A stretch of 64,000 nt of DNA from Paenibacillus sp. BSR1-1. GTDB taxonomy: Bacteria; Bacillota; Bacilli; Bacillales; Cytobacillaceae. The stretch is from assembly GCF_030403775.1 (NCBI RefSeq), contig NZ_JAQMWQ010000025.1, positions 18,860-82,859 on the forward strand, written 5' to 3'. Within the stretch, counting starts at the first letter, position 1; each line of letters starts with the position of its first letter. Positions 1-9,192 of the stretch are shown here, one piece after another. The notes under the pieces were generated by a model. It worked only from the letters and a program-made list of their open reading frames with translations. It searched no databases and had not been told where the DNA came from. A program made the translations under genes and the position numbers.

Positions 1-1627
1 TGGCTTCGATGGCTTTTTCTTTTAAACGGTATTTTTGTATTTTTCCTGAGGCTGTCATGGGATAGGCGTCGGTAAACTCAATGTAGCGAGGGATTTTATG
101 CTTCGAAATTTTCCCGTTGCAATATTCTCTGATTTCTTCTGCTGTTGTCTCTTCACCCTCTTTTAAAATGATCCATGCCATTACTTCTTCTCCATATACT
201 TCATCCGGGACTCCGATCACCTGAACATCCAATATTTTTGAATTAGAATAGAGAAATTCTTCAATTTCACGGGGATAAATATTTTCTCCTCCTCTAATGA
301 TCATATCCTTTAAACGGCCGGTTATTTTCAAATAGCCGTTTTCACCCATTACGGCCAAATCGCCTGTATGAAGCCATCCTGCAGCATCAATCGCCTCATT
401 AGTAGCTGCTTGGTTTTTATAGTATCCCTTCATAACATGATAGCCTCTAGTACAAAGTTCTCCTTGTACCCCAAAAGGAACTTCTTTTGATGTACCTGGT
501 TCAACTACTTTAACCTCGACGTTCGGCAGGGCTTTTCCTACTGTCTCTACGCGTAAGTCAATCGGGTCGTCCGTTCTAGTTTGGGTTATAACAGGAGAGG
601 ACTCTGTTTGCCCATAGGCAATCGTTATTTCTTTTGCTCCCATTTTCTCAATAACCGCCTTCATAACCTCAATGGGGCAGTTCGAGCCTGCCATTATTCC
701 CGTTCTTAATGTTGATAAATCATATTTCTCAAAGTCAGGGTCATTCAATTCAGCAATAAACATAGTTGGGACTCCGTGAAGTCCTGTACACTTCTCATCC
801 TGTACAGTTTGCAAAACCCGTTTCGGGCTAAATTCCTGCACCGGAACCATTGCAGCACCCACTGAAACACAAGCCATTGTCCCTAGAACACAACCGAAGC
901 AGTGGAAAAATGGCACTGGTATACATAGTCGATCCTGGGGAGTCAGCTTCATACAACCGGCTATATTAAAGCCATTATTAACGATATTATTATGGGTAAG
1001 CATTACACCTTTAGGGAAACCGGTTGTCCCAGAAGTATACTGCATATTTATGACATCATCCGGATCCAGTGAATCCATTCTCTGATTTAATTCTTCATCA
1101 GAGACCAATTCGCCAAGCTTCATAATATCATTCCATGAATAGGTTCCAGGATATCGTTTGTCCCCGAGGACGATGACATTTTTTAGATATGGCAAACGGC
1201 TGCTTTTCAGCTTGCCTGGTTCCGAAGTCCTTAATTCTGGTGCAATTTCATAGAGCATATCAATATAGGAGGATTCCTTCCATGTATCCATTAAAATAAA
1301 AGTTGTGGAATCTGATTGTTGCAGAAGATACTCAAGTTCTGCTGTACGGTAGTTGGTGTTAACGGTCACAAGAACTGCTCCCATCTTCCCAGTTGCAAAT
1401 TGCGTTATCAGCCATTCAGGAGTATTGGTTGACCAGGCCGCAAGCTGTTCACCCTTATCTATTCCGAGTTTCATCAAACCCTTAGCTGCAAGCCGGCAAG
1501 TATCATTAAATTCGTGATAAGTCCATCTTAAATCTCGATCTGAGTAGATTACTGCTTGATTGTCGGGTTGTAATTTTGCTTTTTCTTCTAAAAGTTCACC
1601 AATGGTAACATTTAATAATACCGACAT
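1..1627 (-). CDS. yngI: AMP-forming acyl-CoA synthetase (3' end cut by window edge)
   Basis: This gene encodes an ANL-superfamily ligase that activates a fatty or short-chain acid with ATP and CoA. The translation starts MSVLLNVTIGELL from an ATG at 1627 with an AGGAGG-like site just upstream. The P-loop motif YTSGTTGFPKG lies near residue 196. The later motifs YGQTE, GRLKDMIIRGGENIYPREIEE (about residue 440) and the catalytic lysine motif ASGKIQKYRL are present, so only a few C-terminal residues lie outside the window. From memory it is closest to B. subtilis YngI, a mother-cell acyl-CoA synthetase. A cre-like site and a possible sigma-E promoter lie upstream. The substrate cannot be read from sequence. 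Confidence 0.9.
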   Translation of the reverse strand, partial: MSVLLNVTIGELLEEKAKLQPDNQAVIYSDRDLRWTYHEFNDTCRLAAKGLMKLGIDKGEQLAAWSTNTPEWLITQFATGKMGAVLVTVNTNYRTAELEYLLQQSDSTTFILMDTWKESSYIDMLYEIAPELRTSEPGKLKSSRLPYLKNVIVLGDKRYPGTYSWNDIMKLGELVSDEELNQRMDSLDPDDVINMQYTSGTTGFPKGVMLTHNNIVNNGFNIAGCMKLTPQDRLCIPVPFFHCFGCVLGTMACVSVGAAMVPVQEFSPKRVLQTVQDEKCTGLHGVPTMFIAELNDPDFEKYDLSTLRTGIMAGSNCPIEVMKAVIEKMGAKEITIAYGQTESSPVITQTRTDDPIDLRVETVGKALPNVEVKVVEPGTSKEVPFGVQGELCTRGYHVMKGYYKNQAATNEAIDAAGWLHTGDLAVMGENGYLKITGRLKDMIIRGGENIYPREIEEFLYSNSKILDVQVIGVPDEVYGEEVMAWIILKEGEETTAEEIREYCNGKISKHKIPRYIEFTDAYPMTASGKIQKYRLKEKAIEA

Positions 1628-1659
1628 TCTTCCATCCTCCTTATGTACATAAACATACA

Positions 1660-1704
1660 ATAAAACGCTTTCAAAAGTATGTTATCATATTTATAAGAAT
1701 ATTC
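1660..1704 (-). promoter_or_regulatory. cre-like site and possible sigma-E promoter of the acyl-CoA synthetase
   Basis: On the minus strand 1660-1674 reads TTGAAAGCGTTTTAT, one mismatch from the CcpA cre consensus. Just upstream, CATACTTT (1674-1681) resembles a sigma-E -10 box, with GAATATT 16 bases further upstream (1698-1704). Both are pattern matches only. Sigma-E control would fit the known behaviour of the yngI operon in B. subtilis. Confidence 0.35.
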
Positions 1705-1860
1705 AATATTTTTAAAATATAATTCTTTTCCGTGAATGAACTATGAACAATTTATGAACCTTTTAATTTTTTATCAATTAGGGGTTCTCAAAATAAAAGA
1801 AAACCATTACAATAATAAAAACTGAATATTCAATCCATTTTCCAAGGAGGCATTCTCACA

Positions 1861-1995
1861 TTGAAAATTATGAGTAATGAGCAGTTGGTTGTAACGTATC
1901 GGGACGCTTTAAAGTCTGGTAAGGAAAAGGAATGGATTAAAATATTAAAAGATGAAATTCAACGCCGTGGATTAAGACCATTTAAGAATCGATAA
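1861..1995 (+). CDS. Sda-like sporulation kinase inhibitor peptide (44 aa)
   Basis: A 44-codon gene with a strong site AAGGAGG (1844-1850) ten bases before a TTG start; an internal ATG at 1870 is too far from it. The peptide reads MSNEQLVVTYRDALK from the internal Met and ends with the DEIQRRGLR pattern. It has the layout of Sda: a short N-terminal LSDE-like start, an amphipathic helix, then a helix ending in [IK]xRRxL. Sda blocks autophosphorylation of KinA-type sporulation kinases when DNA replication is perturbed. It may be the genuine sda or a paralogue. It is followed by a terminator shared with odhB, so it is a one-gene unit. Confidence 0.65.
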   Translation: MKIMSNEQLVVTYRDALKSGKEKEWIKILKDEIQRRGLRPFKNR

Positions 1996-2011
1996 TGAAT
2001 CGTAACATGCC

Positions 2012-2043
2012 AAAAACCGCTGAACCATTATTCAGCGGTTTTT
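2012..2043. terminator. Bidirectional terminator between the sda-like gene and odhB
   Basis: The arms AAAAACCGCTGAA and TTCAGCGGTTTTT are perfectly complementary around a 6-base loop, with T-runs readable from both strands. It serves the convergent sda-like gene and odhB. Confidence 0.9.
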
Positions 2044-2052
2044 CATTTTCCC

Positions 2053-3297
2053 TTATCCTTCTAACAGCAAACTTTCTGGGTCCTCGAGCATTTCTTTTAT
2101 TTTACTAAGAAAGCTTACCGCCTCTTTTCCATCAACAATACGATGGTCATAAGAAAGAGCCACATACATCATTGGACGGTTTTCTGTTTTCTCTTTATCT
2201 ATTGCTACAGGTCTTAGTTGAATTTTGTGCATTCCAAGTATTCCAACCTGTGGTCCGTTTAATATCGGCGTTGACAGTAAAGAGCCAAAGACCCCGCCAT
2301 TGGTAATCGAGAAAGTTCCACCTTGTAAATCATTTAAGGAAAGTTTATTGGTTCTTGCTTTTTCTGCAAGCTGCATGATATCCATTTCAATTTCTGCAAA
2401 AGTTTTCCGATCGGCATCTCTGACCACAGGAACCACGAGTCCTTCCTCTGCCGCAACCGCAATGCCAATATCATAAAACTTTTTAACCAACAGCTGGTCA
2501 CCTTGAATTTCTGCATTTAAATAAGGAAATTTCTTTAGAGCAGCAACAACTGCTTTGGTAAAAAAGGACATAAAACCAAGTCTGACATCATGCTCATCGA
2601 AAAATTTATCCTTTCTTCTTTTTCGAAGGTCCATAACCGCCGTCATATCAATTTCGTTAAAGGTTGTCAGCATAGCGGCGGTTTGTTGTACTTCTACAAG
2701 TCTTTTTGCAATCGTTTGGCGCCGGCGCGACATTCGCTCGTATAAAATGGGTTTAGGAACATTTTGACTCGGCACCATTTCTCCAGCTTTTTCTACTTTT
2801 GGAGTATTATTTTGTGCCGGTTGTTGATATGACGAAACATCCTGCTTTCTTATCCTTCCTAGAGGGTCTACTGCAGGAATATCATTTAAATTGAGCCCTT
2901 TTTCTCTAGCCAGCCGTCTGGCTGCTGGAGAAGCAATCGGACGGCTGGATAATTCCTCCTTATTTTCTTTAGTGGCATCAGCAGCAACTGTAGGTTGGAT
3001 TGGTGTATGTGCTATTGGTTCAGAAGGGTTTTGTTCTGTAGTATGGACAGTGTTGCTTTGGCCGCTTTCATCAACAGCAGCAATCGTTTCTCCTACTTGA
3101 ACCGTATCACCTTCAGCAAATTTTTGTTCAGTAAGCGTTCCAGAAAAATCTGAAATAATTTCAATATTGACTTTATCTGTTTCTAGTTCGACAAGATAAT
3201 CGCCTTTCTCTACATGTTCTCCAATATTCTTTAGCCATTTCGCAATCGTTCCTTCTGAAATCGATTCTGCTAATTCTGGTACTTTAATTTCAGCCAT
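2053..3297 (-). CDS. odhB: 2-oxoglutarate dehydrogenase E2, dihydrolipoyl succinyltransferase
   Basis: E2 core of the 2-oxoglutarate dehydrogenase complex, moving the succinyl group from E1 to CoA in the TCA cycle. Of 414 residues, 1-78 form a lipoyl domain with the lipoylated lysine in ETDKVNIE (K42). A peripheral-subunit-binding domain follows at about 118-155 (SPAARRLAREKGL), then the catalytic acyltransferase domain with YDHRIVDG near residue 385 (His and Asp of the active site). The linker is rich in Thr, Pro, Ala and Gln, as usual. It overlaps the end of odhA by 8 bases, giving translational coupling. The E3 gene is not in the window. Confidence 0.97.
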   Translation of the reverse strand: MAEIKVPELAESISEGTIAKWLKNIGEHVEKGDYLVELETDKVNIEIISDFSGTLTEQKFAEGDTVQVGETIAAVDESGQSNTVHTTEQNPSEPIAHTPIQPTVAADATKENKEELSSRPIASPAARRLAREKGLNLNDIPAVDPLGRIRKQDVSSYQQPAQNNTPKVEKAGEMVPSQNVPKPILYERMSRRRQTIAKRLVEVQQTAAMLTTFNEIDMTAVMDLRKRRKDKFFDEHDVRLGFMSFFTKAVVAALKKFPYLNAEIQGDQLLVKKFYDIGIAVAAEEGLVVPVVRDADRKTFAEIEMDIMQLAEKARTNKLSLNDLQGGTFSITNGGVFGSLLSTPILNGPQVGILGMHKIQLRPVAIDKEKTENRPMMYVALSYDHRIVDGKEAVSFLSKIKEMLEDPESLLLEG

Positions 3298-6145
3298 GCT
3301 GTAAACCTCCTTTTTCTAGCCTCGTTAAGGCAGCTTGAAGAATTTTTGTTTGGGCAAGTTTGTGAACATTCGGTTCCCCTTCCGCTGGGCTTGACCGGCG
3401 GCGGCGGCCGATATAGTCTACCTTCATTCCGGCCGGTACAATTTCATTAATTCTCGGCTCTACAAAATTCCATACACCCATATTTTTTGGCTCTTCTTGA
3501 ACCCATGCCACTTCTTTGACATTCTCGTATTTCGTAAAAATTTCTCGTAATTCATCCGCTGGGAATGGATATATTTCCTCAAGTCTAATGACCTGAAGCC
3601 AATCATAACTGTCAGATTCTTTTACCTGTTCTGCAATATCAATGGATATTTTTCCGGAACAGAGGACAATTTTTTCTACCTTACTATCGTCCCTATTTGC
3701 TTGGAAATGCTCTATAACCGGTTTAAATTCTCCTTCACTTAACTCTGCAGCCGTCGATGAAACAAGCGGGTTTCGTAAAAGGCTTTTCGGCGACATAATG
3801 ATAAGCGGCTTAATTTCTTCCTTTGACAGCATTGCGGCCTGTCTTCTTAACAGGTGAAAATACTGAGCTGCACTTGAAAGGTTAGCGACCGTCCAATTCT
3901 TTTCGGCGGCTGATTGTAAAAATCTTTCTACCCTTCCGCTTGAGTGTTCCGGACCTTGCCCTTCATATCCATGCGGAAGCAACAATACTAGACCAGACTT
4001 TTGTCCCCATTTTGCCCTTCCGGCAGCGATAAATTGGTCAAATATAACTTGTGCGGCATTGGCAAAATCACCGTATTGAGCTTCCCAAATCACTAAGGTT
4101 TCCGGTGAAAAGACATTATACCCATATTCAAAACCAACTACAGCTGCTTCCGTTAAGGGACTATTATAAACAGCAAATGATGCTTTTGCTGACGAAAAAT
4201 GATGAAGCGGTGAATAGGTTTCACCTGTTTGACTATCATGGAGCACAAGATGGCGATGGGCAAAGGTACCGCGCTCTGAATCCTGTCCGGTTAGCCTTAT
4301 TGGGGTTCCATCTGCCAAAATCGTCGCAAATGCCAAGGTTTCAGCTAAGGCCCATTCAATTTTCCCATTTTCACCTAGTGCATCTGATCTTCTTTGTAAT
4401 ATTTTTTCCAACTTGTTGAAAACAGTAAATTCATTTGGCCATTGAAGCAATTCATTGTTCAGAATTTGCAGTTTTTCTAAAGGAACCTTGGTAATAATTG
4501 ATTCGTGTTCCTTCTTGAATTTTGGTGGTTCTGGGACACTTATTTCCGTATCTTTCTTTATCATTGAAACTTTATCATTCGCATTTGCTAATCTATTCCT
4601 GATTTGTTTTTCTAGTTCTGCTAACTCATCTTGTTTTATGACGCCTCGTTCTATTAAACTTTTCGCATAGATTTCTTTGACGGTAGGGTGCTTATTTATC
4701 AACGAATACATTTGCGGGCTGGTTGTCATGGGCTCATCCATTTCATTATGGCCAAACCTCCTATACCCGATTAAATCGATTAAAAAATCTTTTTGGAATA
4801 CATAGCGATATTCTGCTGCGAAAATGGCTGCAGCGATACAAGCCTCTGGATCATCCGCATTTACATGCAGGATTGGAATTTCAAATCCTTTGGCAAGGTC
4901 ACTTGCATACCTGGTCGAGCGGGAATCCGCAGATTCTGTGGTAAAGCCGATTGTGTTATTCGCAATAATGTGAATGGTGCCTCCAGTACGATATCCCTTT
5001 AACCTGCTTAAATTTAGTGTCTCAGCGACAATCCCCTCACCAGGGAATGCTGCATCACCATGGATCAAGATAGCAAGTGCAGATTTACTATTATCTTCAG
5101 CATAACCAGGTTTCGTTCGATCGTCCTGTGCCGCCCTTGTAAATCCTTCTACAACCGCTCCAACATATTCAAGGTGACTTGGATTATTGGCTAGCGAAAT
5201 TCTAGCCCTAACAGAATGATCGCCGTCCAGCTCTCTGTTGAGCCCAAGGTGATATTTGACATCGCCAGTCCAGCCAAAGTTGATGCCTGTAGATCCTTCT
5301 GAGGGGACAAGTTCTTTATTTGGGGCGTGCTGAAACTCTGCAAATATCTTTTCATATGGTTTATTAAGGACATGGGCTAGGACATTTAATCTTCCGCGAT
5401 GCGCCATACCAATATTAATATTTTCAGCACCATCGATTACAGCCTTAGAAATAACCTCATCAATGAGTGGCACCATTGCATCAAGCCCTTCAATAGAGAA
5501 ACGCTTTTGACCAACAAATGTTTTATGGAGAAACTTTTCAAATTCTTCGACTTCCACAAGTCTCTTTAAAATCCCTTTTCTTTTTTCATTCGTAAGATCT
5601 GTACGAAAACGGCTATCTTCAGTTCTTTCCATTAACCAATTTTTCTCTCTTAGGTCATGGACATGGTCAAATTCAAATGCAATCGATTTTGTATAAATCT
5701 CTTTTAAATATCCAAACGCTTCTAGTGCGTTTTGAAAAGACGATGGGCTATTTTTTGTCATAATTCCTGATGGTAAATTTTTCAAATCCTCCTCACTGAT
5801 TCCATGGCTGTTTAATTCTAAGTGAGTTACATCAGGTTTTTGATTTCCTAATGGATAAATATTTGCTGCAAGGTGGCCATAAGTACGGATATTTTCAGCA
5901 AGCTTTACAGCAGCAAGGATCTTTTCACTCTCAACCATAGGTGCCTTTAGATTTGAAACTGGAACCGTAATTCCTGCTTCGATAAAATCCTCTTCATTTA
6001 ATTGTTCAAAGATCACTCTCATATCCTGTTCAACTGATAAAGGATCCTCTTTATACTTTTCAAATTTTTCCATTAAATAGCCAAGATTAGGACCAAGAAA
6101 ATTATTTAGGAAGGCTTTTAAATCGGCATTTGGTTTAGTCATCAT
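3290..6145 (-). CDS. odhA: 2-oxoglutarate dehydrogenase E1 component
   Basis: Thiamine-diphosphate-dependent E1 subunit that decarboxylates 2-oxoglutarate and succinylates the lipoyl group of OdhB. I start it at MMTKPNADLKAF (951 aa), behind AAGGGGG. The frame stays open upstream to 6289 but that extension is low-complexity and crosses a terminator. Seen motifs include GMAHRGRLNVL, the ThDP/Mg motif GDAAFPGEGIV and the C-terminal transketolase region (QDSERGTFAHRH). The length agrees with Bacillus OdhA (about 945). It forms a two-gene operon with odhB, which it overlaps by 8 bases. Confidence 0.96.
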   Translation of the reverse strand: MMTKPNADLKAFLNNFLGPNLGYLMEKFEKYKEDPLSVEQDMRVIFEQLNEEDFIEAGITVPVSNLKAPMVESEKILAAVKLAENIRTYGHLAANIYPLGNQKPDVTHLELNSHGISEEDLKNLPSGIMTKNSPSSFQNALEAFGYLKEIYTKSIAFEFDHVHDLREKNWLMERTEDSRFRTDLTNEKRKGILKRLVEVEEFEKFLHKTFVGQKRFSIEGLDAMVPLIDEVISKAVIDGAENINIGMAHRGRLNVLAHVLNKPYEKIFAEFQHAPNKELVPSEGSTGINFGWTGDVKYHLGLNRELDGDHSVRARISLANNPSHLEYVGAVVEGFTRAAQDDRTKPGYAEDNSKSALAILIHGDAAFPGEGIVAETLNLSRLKGYRTGGTIHIIANNTIGFTTESADSRSTRYASDLAKGFEIPILHVNADDPEACIAAAIFAAEYRYVFQKDFLIDLIGYRRFGHNEMDEPMTTSPQMYSLINKHPTVKEIYAKSLIERGVIKQDELAELEKQIRNRLANANDKVSMIKKDTEISVPEPPKFKKEHESIITKVPLEKLQILNNELLQWPNEFTVFNKLEKILQRRSDALGENGKIEWALAETLAFATILADGTPIRLTGQDSERGTFAHRHLVLHDSQTGETYSPLHHFSSAKASFAVYNSPLTEAAVVGFEYGYNVFSPETLVIWEAQYGDFANAAQVIFDQFIAAGRAKWGQKSGLVLLLPHGYEGQGPEHSSGRVERFLQSAAEKNWTVANLSSAAQYFHLLRRQAAMLSKEEIKPLIIMSPKSLLRNPLVSSTAAELSEGEFKPVIEHFQANRDDSKVEKIVLCSGKISIDIAEQVKESDSYDWLQVIRLEEIYPFPADELREIFTKYENVKEVAWVQEEPKNMGVWNFVEPRINEIVPAGMKVDYIGRRRRSSPAEGEPNVHKLAQTKILQAALTRLEKGGLQHG

Positions 6146-6261
6146 CAATTCCCCCTTAAAACGTATGTATCCTAATGGACTTTTATTGAATCTATATATT
6201 TTTACGTTATGGACCTTGTTTAGTGTGTGTAATTTTGAACAAATAATTTCATATGTACAAC

Positions 6262-6286
6262 AAAAAAAGACCGAAACCGGTCTTTT
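6262..6286 (-). terminator. Terminator upstream of odhA
   Basis: The nine-base stem AAAAGACCG/CGGTCTTTT (6265-6286) is followed on the minus strand by a T-run. It touches the stop codon of the 75-residue gene at 6286-6513, so it separates that gene from odhAB. Confidence 0.85.
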
Positions 6287-6513
6287 CAATAGAAAACTTT
6301 TTTTAAAGAAATGTGGTGGAGTGTTTTAGGGACTTTATTTCGTTTATCGATAATATTTGGGTCTAATGATTCTTTTCCTTCTATCTGCCCACAATTTAAG
6401 CATGTATGAGAATAAGCATTAACACTAAACATATTAATCCCATCTTCAAAGGTAAAGGAACTATGTTCTTGGCAATCAACTAACAGATGATAACTAATCT
6501 TCGATTCCCGCAT
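6286..6513 (-). CDS. Small uncharacterised protein with a CxxC pair (75 aa)
   Basis: I do not recognise this protein. It starts at MRESKISYHLLVDCQEH, with AAAGGG eight bases before the ATG; a TTG three codons upstream is a worse fit. It contains a single HTCLNCGQ pair plus an earlier Cys and His (DCQEH), so a small zinc site is possible. It has no signal peptide or membrane segment. It is a monocistron between the two-component system and odhAB, closed by its own terminator. Confidence 0.65.
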   Translation of the reverse strand: MRESKISYHLLVDCQEHSSFTFEDGINMFSVNAYSHTCLNCGQIEGKESLDPNIIDKRNKVPKTLHHISLKKVFY

Positions 6514-6603
6514 TGCTCTCAACCCTTTCTACACCTTGATCTTAATTCTATTATAATAGGAAATCGTTATGATTAGTTGTGTTAAAATTTAGAATTTTCC
6601 CTA

Positions 6604-8001
6604 TTAATTAATTGGAAGAATCATACTGACCTTTGTTCCGACGCCTTCTTTACTTTCAATCGAAATGGATCCATTGTATTTCATAATTAAACGCTTGGCA
6701 ATCGATAATCCTAAACCCGTTCCTCCATTTTCCCGGCCGCGTGCTTTGTCTACTCGATAAAAACGATTGAATACTTCCGGAATATGTTCACTAGATATGC
6801 CAATTCCACTGTCGATAACAGATAACAATATTTCACGTCCTCTTTGATGAGCAGAAATCCAGATTGTTTTATTTTCGTGTGAATACTTGATCGAATTATC
6901 GATGAGAATAATCAGGATTTGTTCTAAATGCTGCTCGGAGATCGCAGCCTTAGAAATTGGCTGTTCTATTTCAAGGTTAAACTGGTACTCGGGATGAACA
7001 ATCTCAATATTTTTAATCAAGTGCTGTAATACAGCAGGGATATCCGCCTTATCCCCACTTTTTACACGTGGGTTTTCTGCACGTGTTAATAGTAGTAAAT
7101 CATTTATTAGCTTTTTTAACCTAGATAGTTCTTGTAATGAGGCAGCAAGGGATTCATCAAGAATAGCAGGATCCTTTTTCCCCCAGCGATTCAATAATGA
7201 CAGGTGCCCTTCAAGGATTGAAACGGGTGTCCGCAATTCATGGGAAGCGTCCTCTACAAATTGTTTTTGCTTCATGAATGACTTTTCGATTTCATCCATC
7301 ATTTCATTAAAAACGTTTGTAAGGTCTGTTAATTCGTCCTTATGCACATATAATTCCATTCTTCCTTGAAAACCATTTTCTTTTATCCGTTTCATGGCTC
7401 GTGCCAAATCCCTGACTGGTTTTAACAGCTGCCTTGAAAGAAAAAAACCGCTAATAGCACTAAAAAGTATTGCTGCTGACCCAAATATCGTCATGACCCA
7501 AAAGAGGTTACTCATCATTTTATGATAGTTATTTAATTGCCGAACAATCTCTAGGGTTCCTTTAAACTTTGAACTCATTAAGGGGTATCTCGCAACAATA
7601 GCTTCATGACCTTCGATGGACACTCTTTCAGTCGTTCTTTTTTTTGCAGGAGTTGGCTCTAACACTGAAAAGTCTCCATTTTTATCAGAAACAAGCAGTT
7701 CCCCCTTTTGATTGTATACCCTGATTAACTGATCTTTATCGTTCATTTTTCTTAAAAAGACTTCACTGTGTTCTATATCCTGTTGGGATAAAGGGCCCGG
7801 CTTAACTTTATAAAAGGCAGCAATATCTGTGATGGTTCTATTTATGGCAATTTCCTCTCGGTTCAACATCCATTTTGATACGGTATGATATTCCAAAAGG
7901 CTAAACAAGAAAAAAGTTAGAAAAATGGCCGTTGAACTGCTTAAGACTAATTTAGTCTGCCAGGGAAGCCGTTTTAAAAAATAGCCTATTATCTTTTTCA
8001 T
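6604..8001 (-). CDS. Membrane sensor histidine kinase (ArlS/YkoH-like)
   Basis: A 465-residue sensor kinase, partner of the response regulator that overlaps it by 4 bases. Membrane segments lie at about 15-37 and 165-188 and flank an extracytoplasmic sensor domain of roughly 125 residues. A HAMP linker follows, then HisKA with DASHELRTPVSIL (phospho-His near 253). The ATPase domain shows ILIDNSIKYS, DSGIGIS and GGTGLGLSIAKRL. The layout matches the ArlS/YkoH group of the OmpR-linked kinases. The signal is unknown. No pump or wall gene sits directly downstream to hint at a target. Confidence 0.88.
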   Translation of the reverse strand: MKKIIGYFLKRLPWQTKLVLSSSTAIFLTFFLFSLLEYHTVSKWMLNREEIAINRTITDIAAFYKVKPGPLSQQDIEHSEVFLRKMNDKDQLIRVYNQKGELLVSDKNGDFSVLEPTPAKKRTTERVSIEGHEAIVARYPLMSSKFKGTLEIVRQLNNYHKMMSNLFWVMTIFGSAAILFSAISGFFLSRQLLKPVRDLARAMKRIKENGFQGRMELYVHKDELTDLTNVFNEMMDEIEKSFMKQKQFVEDASHELRTPVSILEGHLSLLNRWGKKDPAILDESLAASLQELSRLKKLINDLLLLTRAENPRVKSGDKADIPAVLQHLIKNIEIVHPEYQFNLEIEQPISKAAISEQHLEQILIILIDNSIKYSHENKTIWISAHQRGREILLSVIDSGIGISSEHIPEVFNRFYRVDKARGRENGGTGLGLSIAKRLIMKYNGSISIESKEGVGTKVSMILPIN

Positions 8002-8675
8002 CTCATAACATATCCTGTGCCGCGCACTGTTTGAATAAAGCTTGCCTGATTTTGATCATCAATTTTATTCCTCAGATAGCGTACGTAAACATCCACAACA
8101 TTTGTTTCTACCCCGGTGCTATAACCCCAAACTTTATTTAATAGTACTTCTCTTGTTAGAACGATATTAATATTGCTCATGAAAATCACTAAAAGGTCAT
8201 ACTCGCGTTTGGTTAAACCAATCACCTTATCGCCTTTTTTAACCACACATGATTCCAGTTCAACTACAATATCCTTAAACGTAATTGTTGTTAATTCTGT
8301 TGTTCCTAATGCCTCAACCCTTCGAAACAAGGACCTCAATCTAGCTAACAATTCCTCGATCGCAAATGGTTTAACAATGTAGTCATCTGCCCCGCTATCA
8401 AGGCCGGAGACACGGTCAAGAACACTATCCCTTGCTGTAATCATAATGATTGGCAGGGTCTTATTTGCCTGTCTGATCCTGCGGCAGACCTCCAGACCAT
8501 TTAATTCCGGCAGCATTAAATCAAGCAGGATGGCGTCCCAGGTTTCAGTAAGGGCCAATTGCAACCCGTTACGGCCATCAGATGCAACTTTTGTTTCATA
8601 GCCTTCATAATTCAATTCGAGCTCAATAAATCTGGCTAAGTTTTTTTCATCTTCAATGATTAATAATTTAGGCAT
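7998..8675 (-). CDS. OmpR-family response regulator (ArlR/YkoG-like)
   Basis: DNA-binding regulator of 225 residues. The receiver domain (about 1-118) contains the acidic pocket EDE, the phospho-acceptor Asp in AILLDLMLP and the conserved Lys in VKPFA. A winged-helix Trans_reg_C domain (about 128-225) includes LTKREYDLL and the typical ending TVRGTGYVMR. The ATG overlap with the kinase gene shows co-transcription. A 42-residue membrane peptide gene lies 27 bases upstream on the same strand and is probably the first gene of the operon. Confidence 0.9.
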   Translation of the reverse strand: MPKLLIIEDEKNLARFIELELNYEGYETKVASDGRNGLQLALTETWDAILLDLMLPELNGLEVCRRIRQANKTLPIIMITARDSVLDRVSGLDSGADDYIVKPFAIEELLARLRSLFRRVEALGTTELTTITFKDIVVELESCVVKKGDKVIGLTKREYDLLVIFMSNINIVLTREVLLNKVWGYSTGVETNVVDVYVRYLRNKIDDQNQASFIQTVRGTGYVMR

Positions 8676-8702
8676 ATTTCCACGCTCACATTGTTTTTTG
8701 TT

Positions 8703-8831
8703 TTATTTTAACTGATGTTTGTCATGAAAAAAATTAATTACTGCATGTACAATTTCTATCGACTGGTATGACATAAGAGAAAATGCGGTAAGTGAAAAGA
8801 AGCCAACAATGACAAAACGAACCCAAGGCAT
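8703..8831 (-). CDS. Single-span membrane peptide preceding the two-component operon (42 aa)
   Basis: The peptide MPWVRFVIVGFFSLTAFSLM plus a 22-residue polar tail (ending HDKHQLK) starts behind a full AAGGAGG site at the right distance. The hydrophobic stretch at about 5-22 is one membrane helix. It lies 27 bases before the response regulator, so it is probably co-transcribed. Small membrane peptides in such positions can modulate or report to the kinase, but that is inference; I know no named family. The longer reading frame that extends to 9074 has no supporting start. Confidence 0.65.
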   Translation of the reverse strand: MPWVRFVIVGFFSLTAFSLMSYQSIEIVHAVINFFHDKHQLK

Positions 8832-9192
8832 CTTGCATTCCTCCTTTTTCAGCAGTCTAAATATATAAACTGTAATTGAGCTCATTATAGTGCTGAAAAA
8901 GGAAAACCGTATGAAAAGAAAATGAGAATCTAATAAAAATATATGTTGTTTGGAGCACAATTCAACAGCAAAATGATAAAGAAAAGCACACGCGCGAAAC
9001 GTGTGCTGACGATTGGGAACCCTCATTTTGGTTATGCTTGTTCTTAGCAGCAAGAAAGAAGCAAACATAAGCAAAATGAACTTAAATAATCAAAATTATT
9101 AACAAGCCGGTTCCCAAAGATTATTCATACAAGCCTATCATACAAGAGAAATCATAAAGATAAATGAAAATATCATTAAAAATAGATTAGAA
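8832..9192. other. Intergenic stretch between selU and the two-component operon
   Basis: No gene is supported here. It holds the minus-strand hairpin at 8985-9007. It also has a 9-base inverted pair TTGGGAACC/GGTTCCCAA about 90 bases apart (near 9013 and 9110). The rest is AT-rich. The promoter of the two-component operon probably lies between 8832 and 8985. Confidence 0.5.
8985..9007 (-). terminator. Hairpin with minus-strand T-run upstream of the two-component operon
   Basis: A perfect 8-bp stem AGCACACG/CGTGTGCT around a 7-base loop is followed on the minus strand by TTTTCTTT. It probably terminates transcripts arriving from selU. An attenuator in the leader of the membrane peptide gene is the alternative. 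Confidence 0.6.

Noticed and set aside
6146..6289. N-terminal extension of OdhA to 6289
   Set aside because: It runs through a terminator and promoter region with no ribosome site; the ATG at 6145 has AAGGGGG and matches the family length.
8832..9074. Long upstream part of the 123-codon frame before the two-component genes
   Set aside because: Only the last 42 codons have a start with AAGGAGG; the rest spans a hairpin and is AT-rich with no homology that I recognise.
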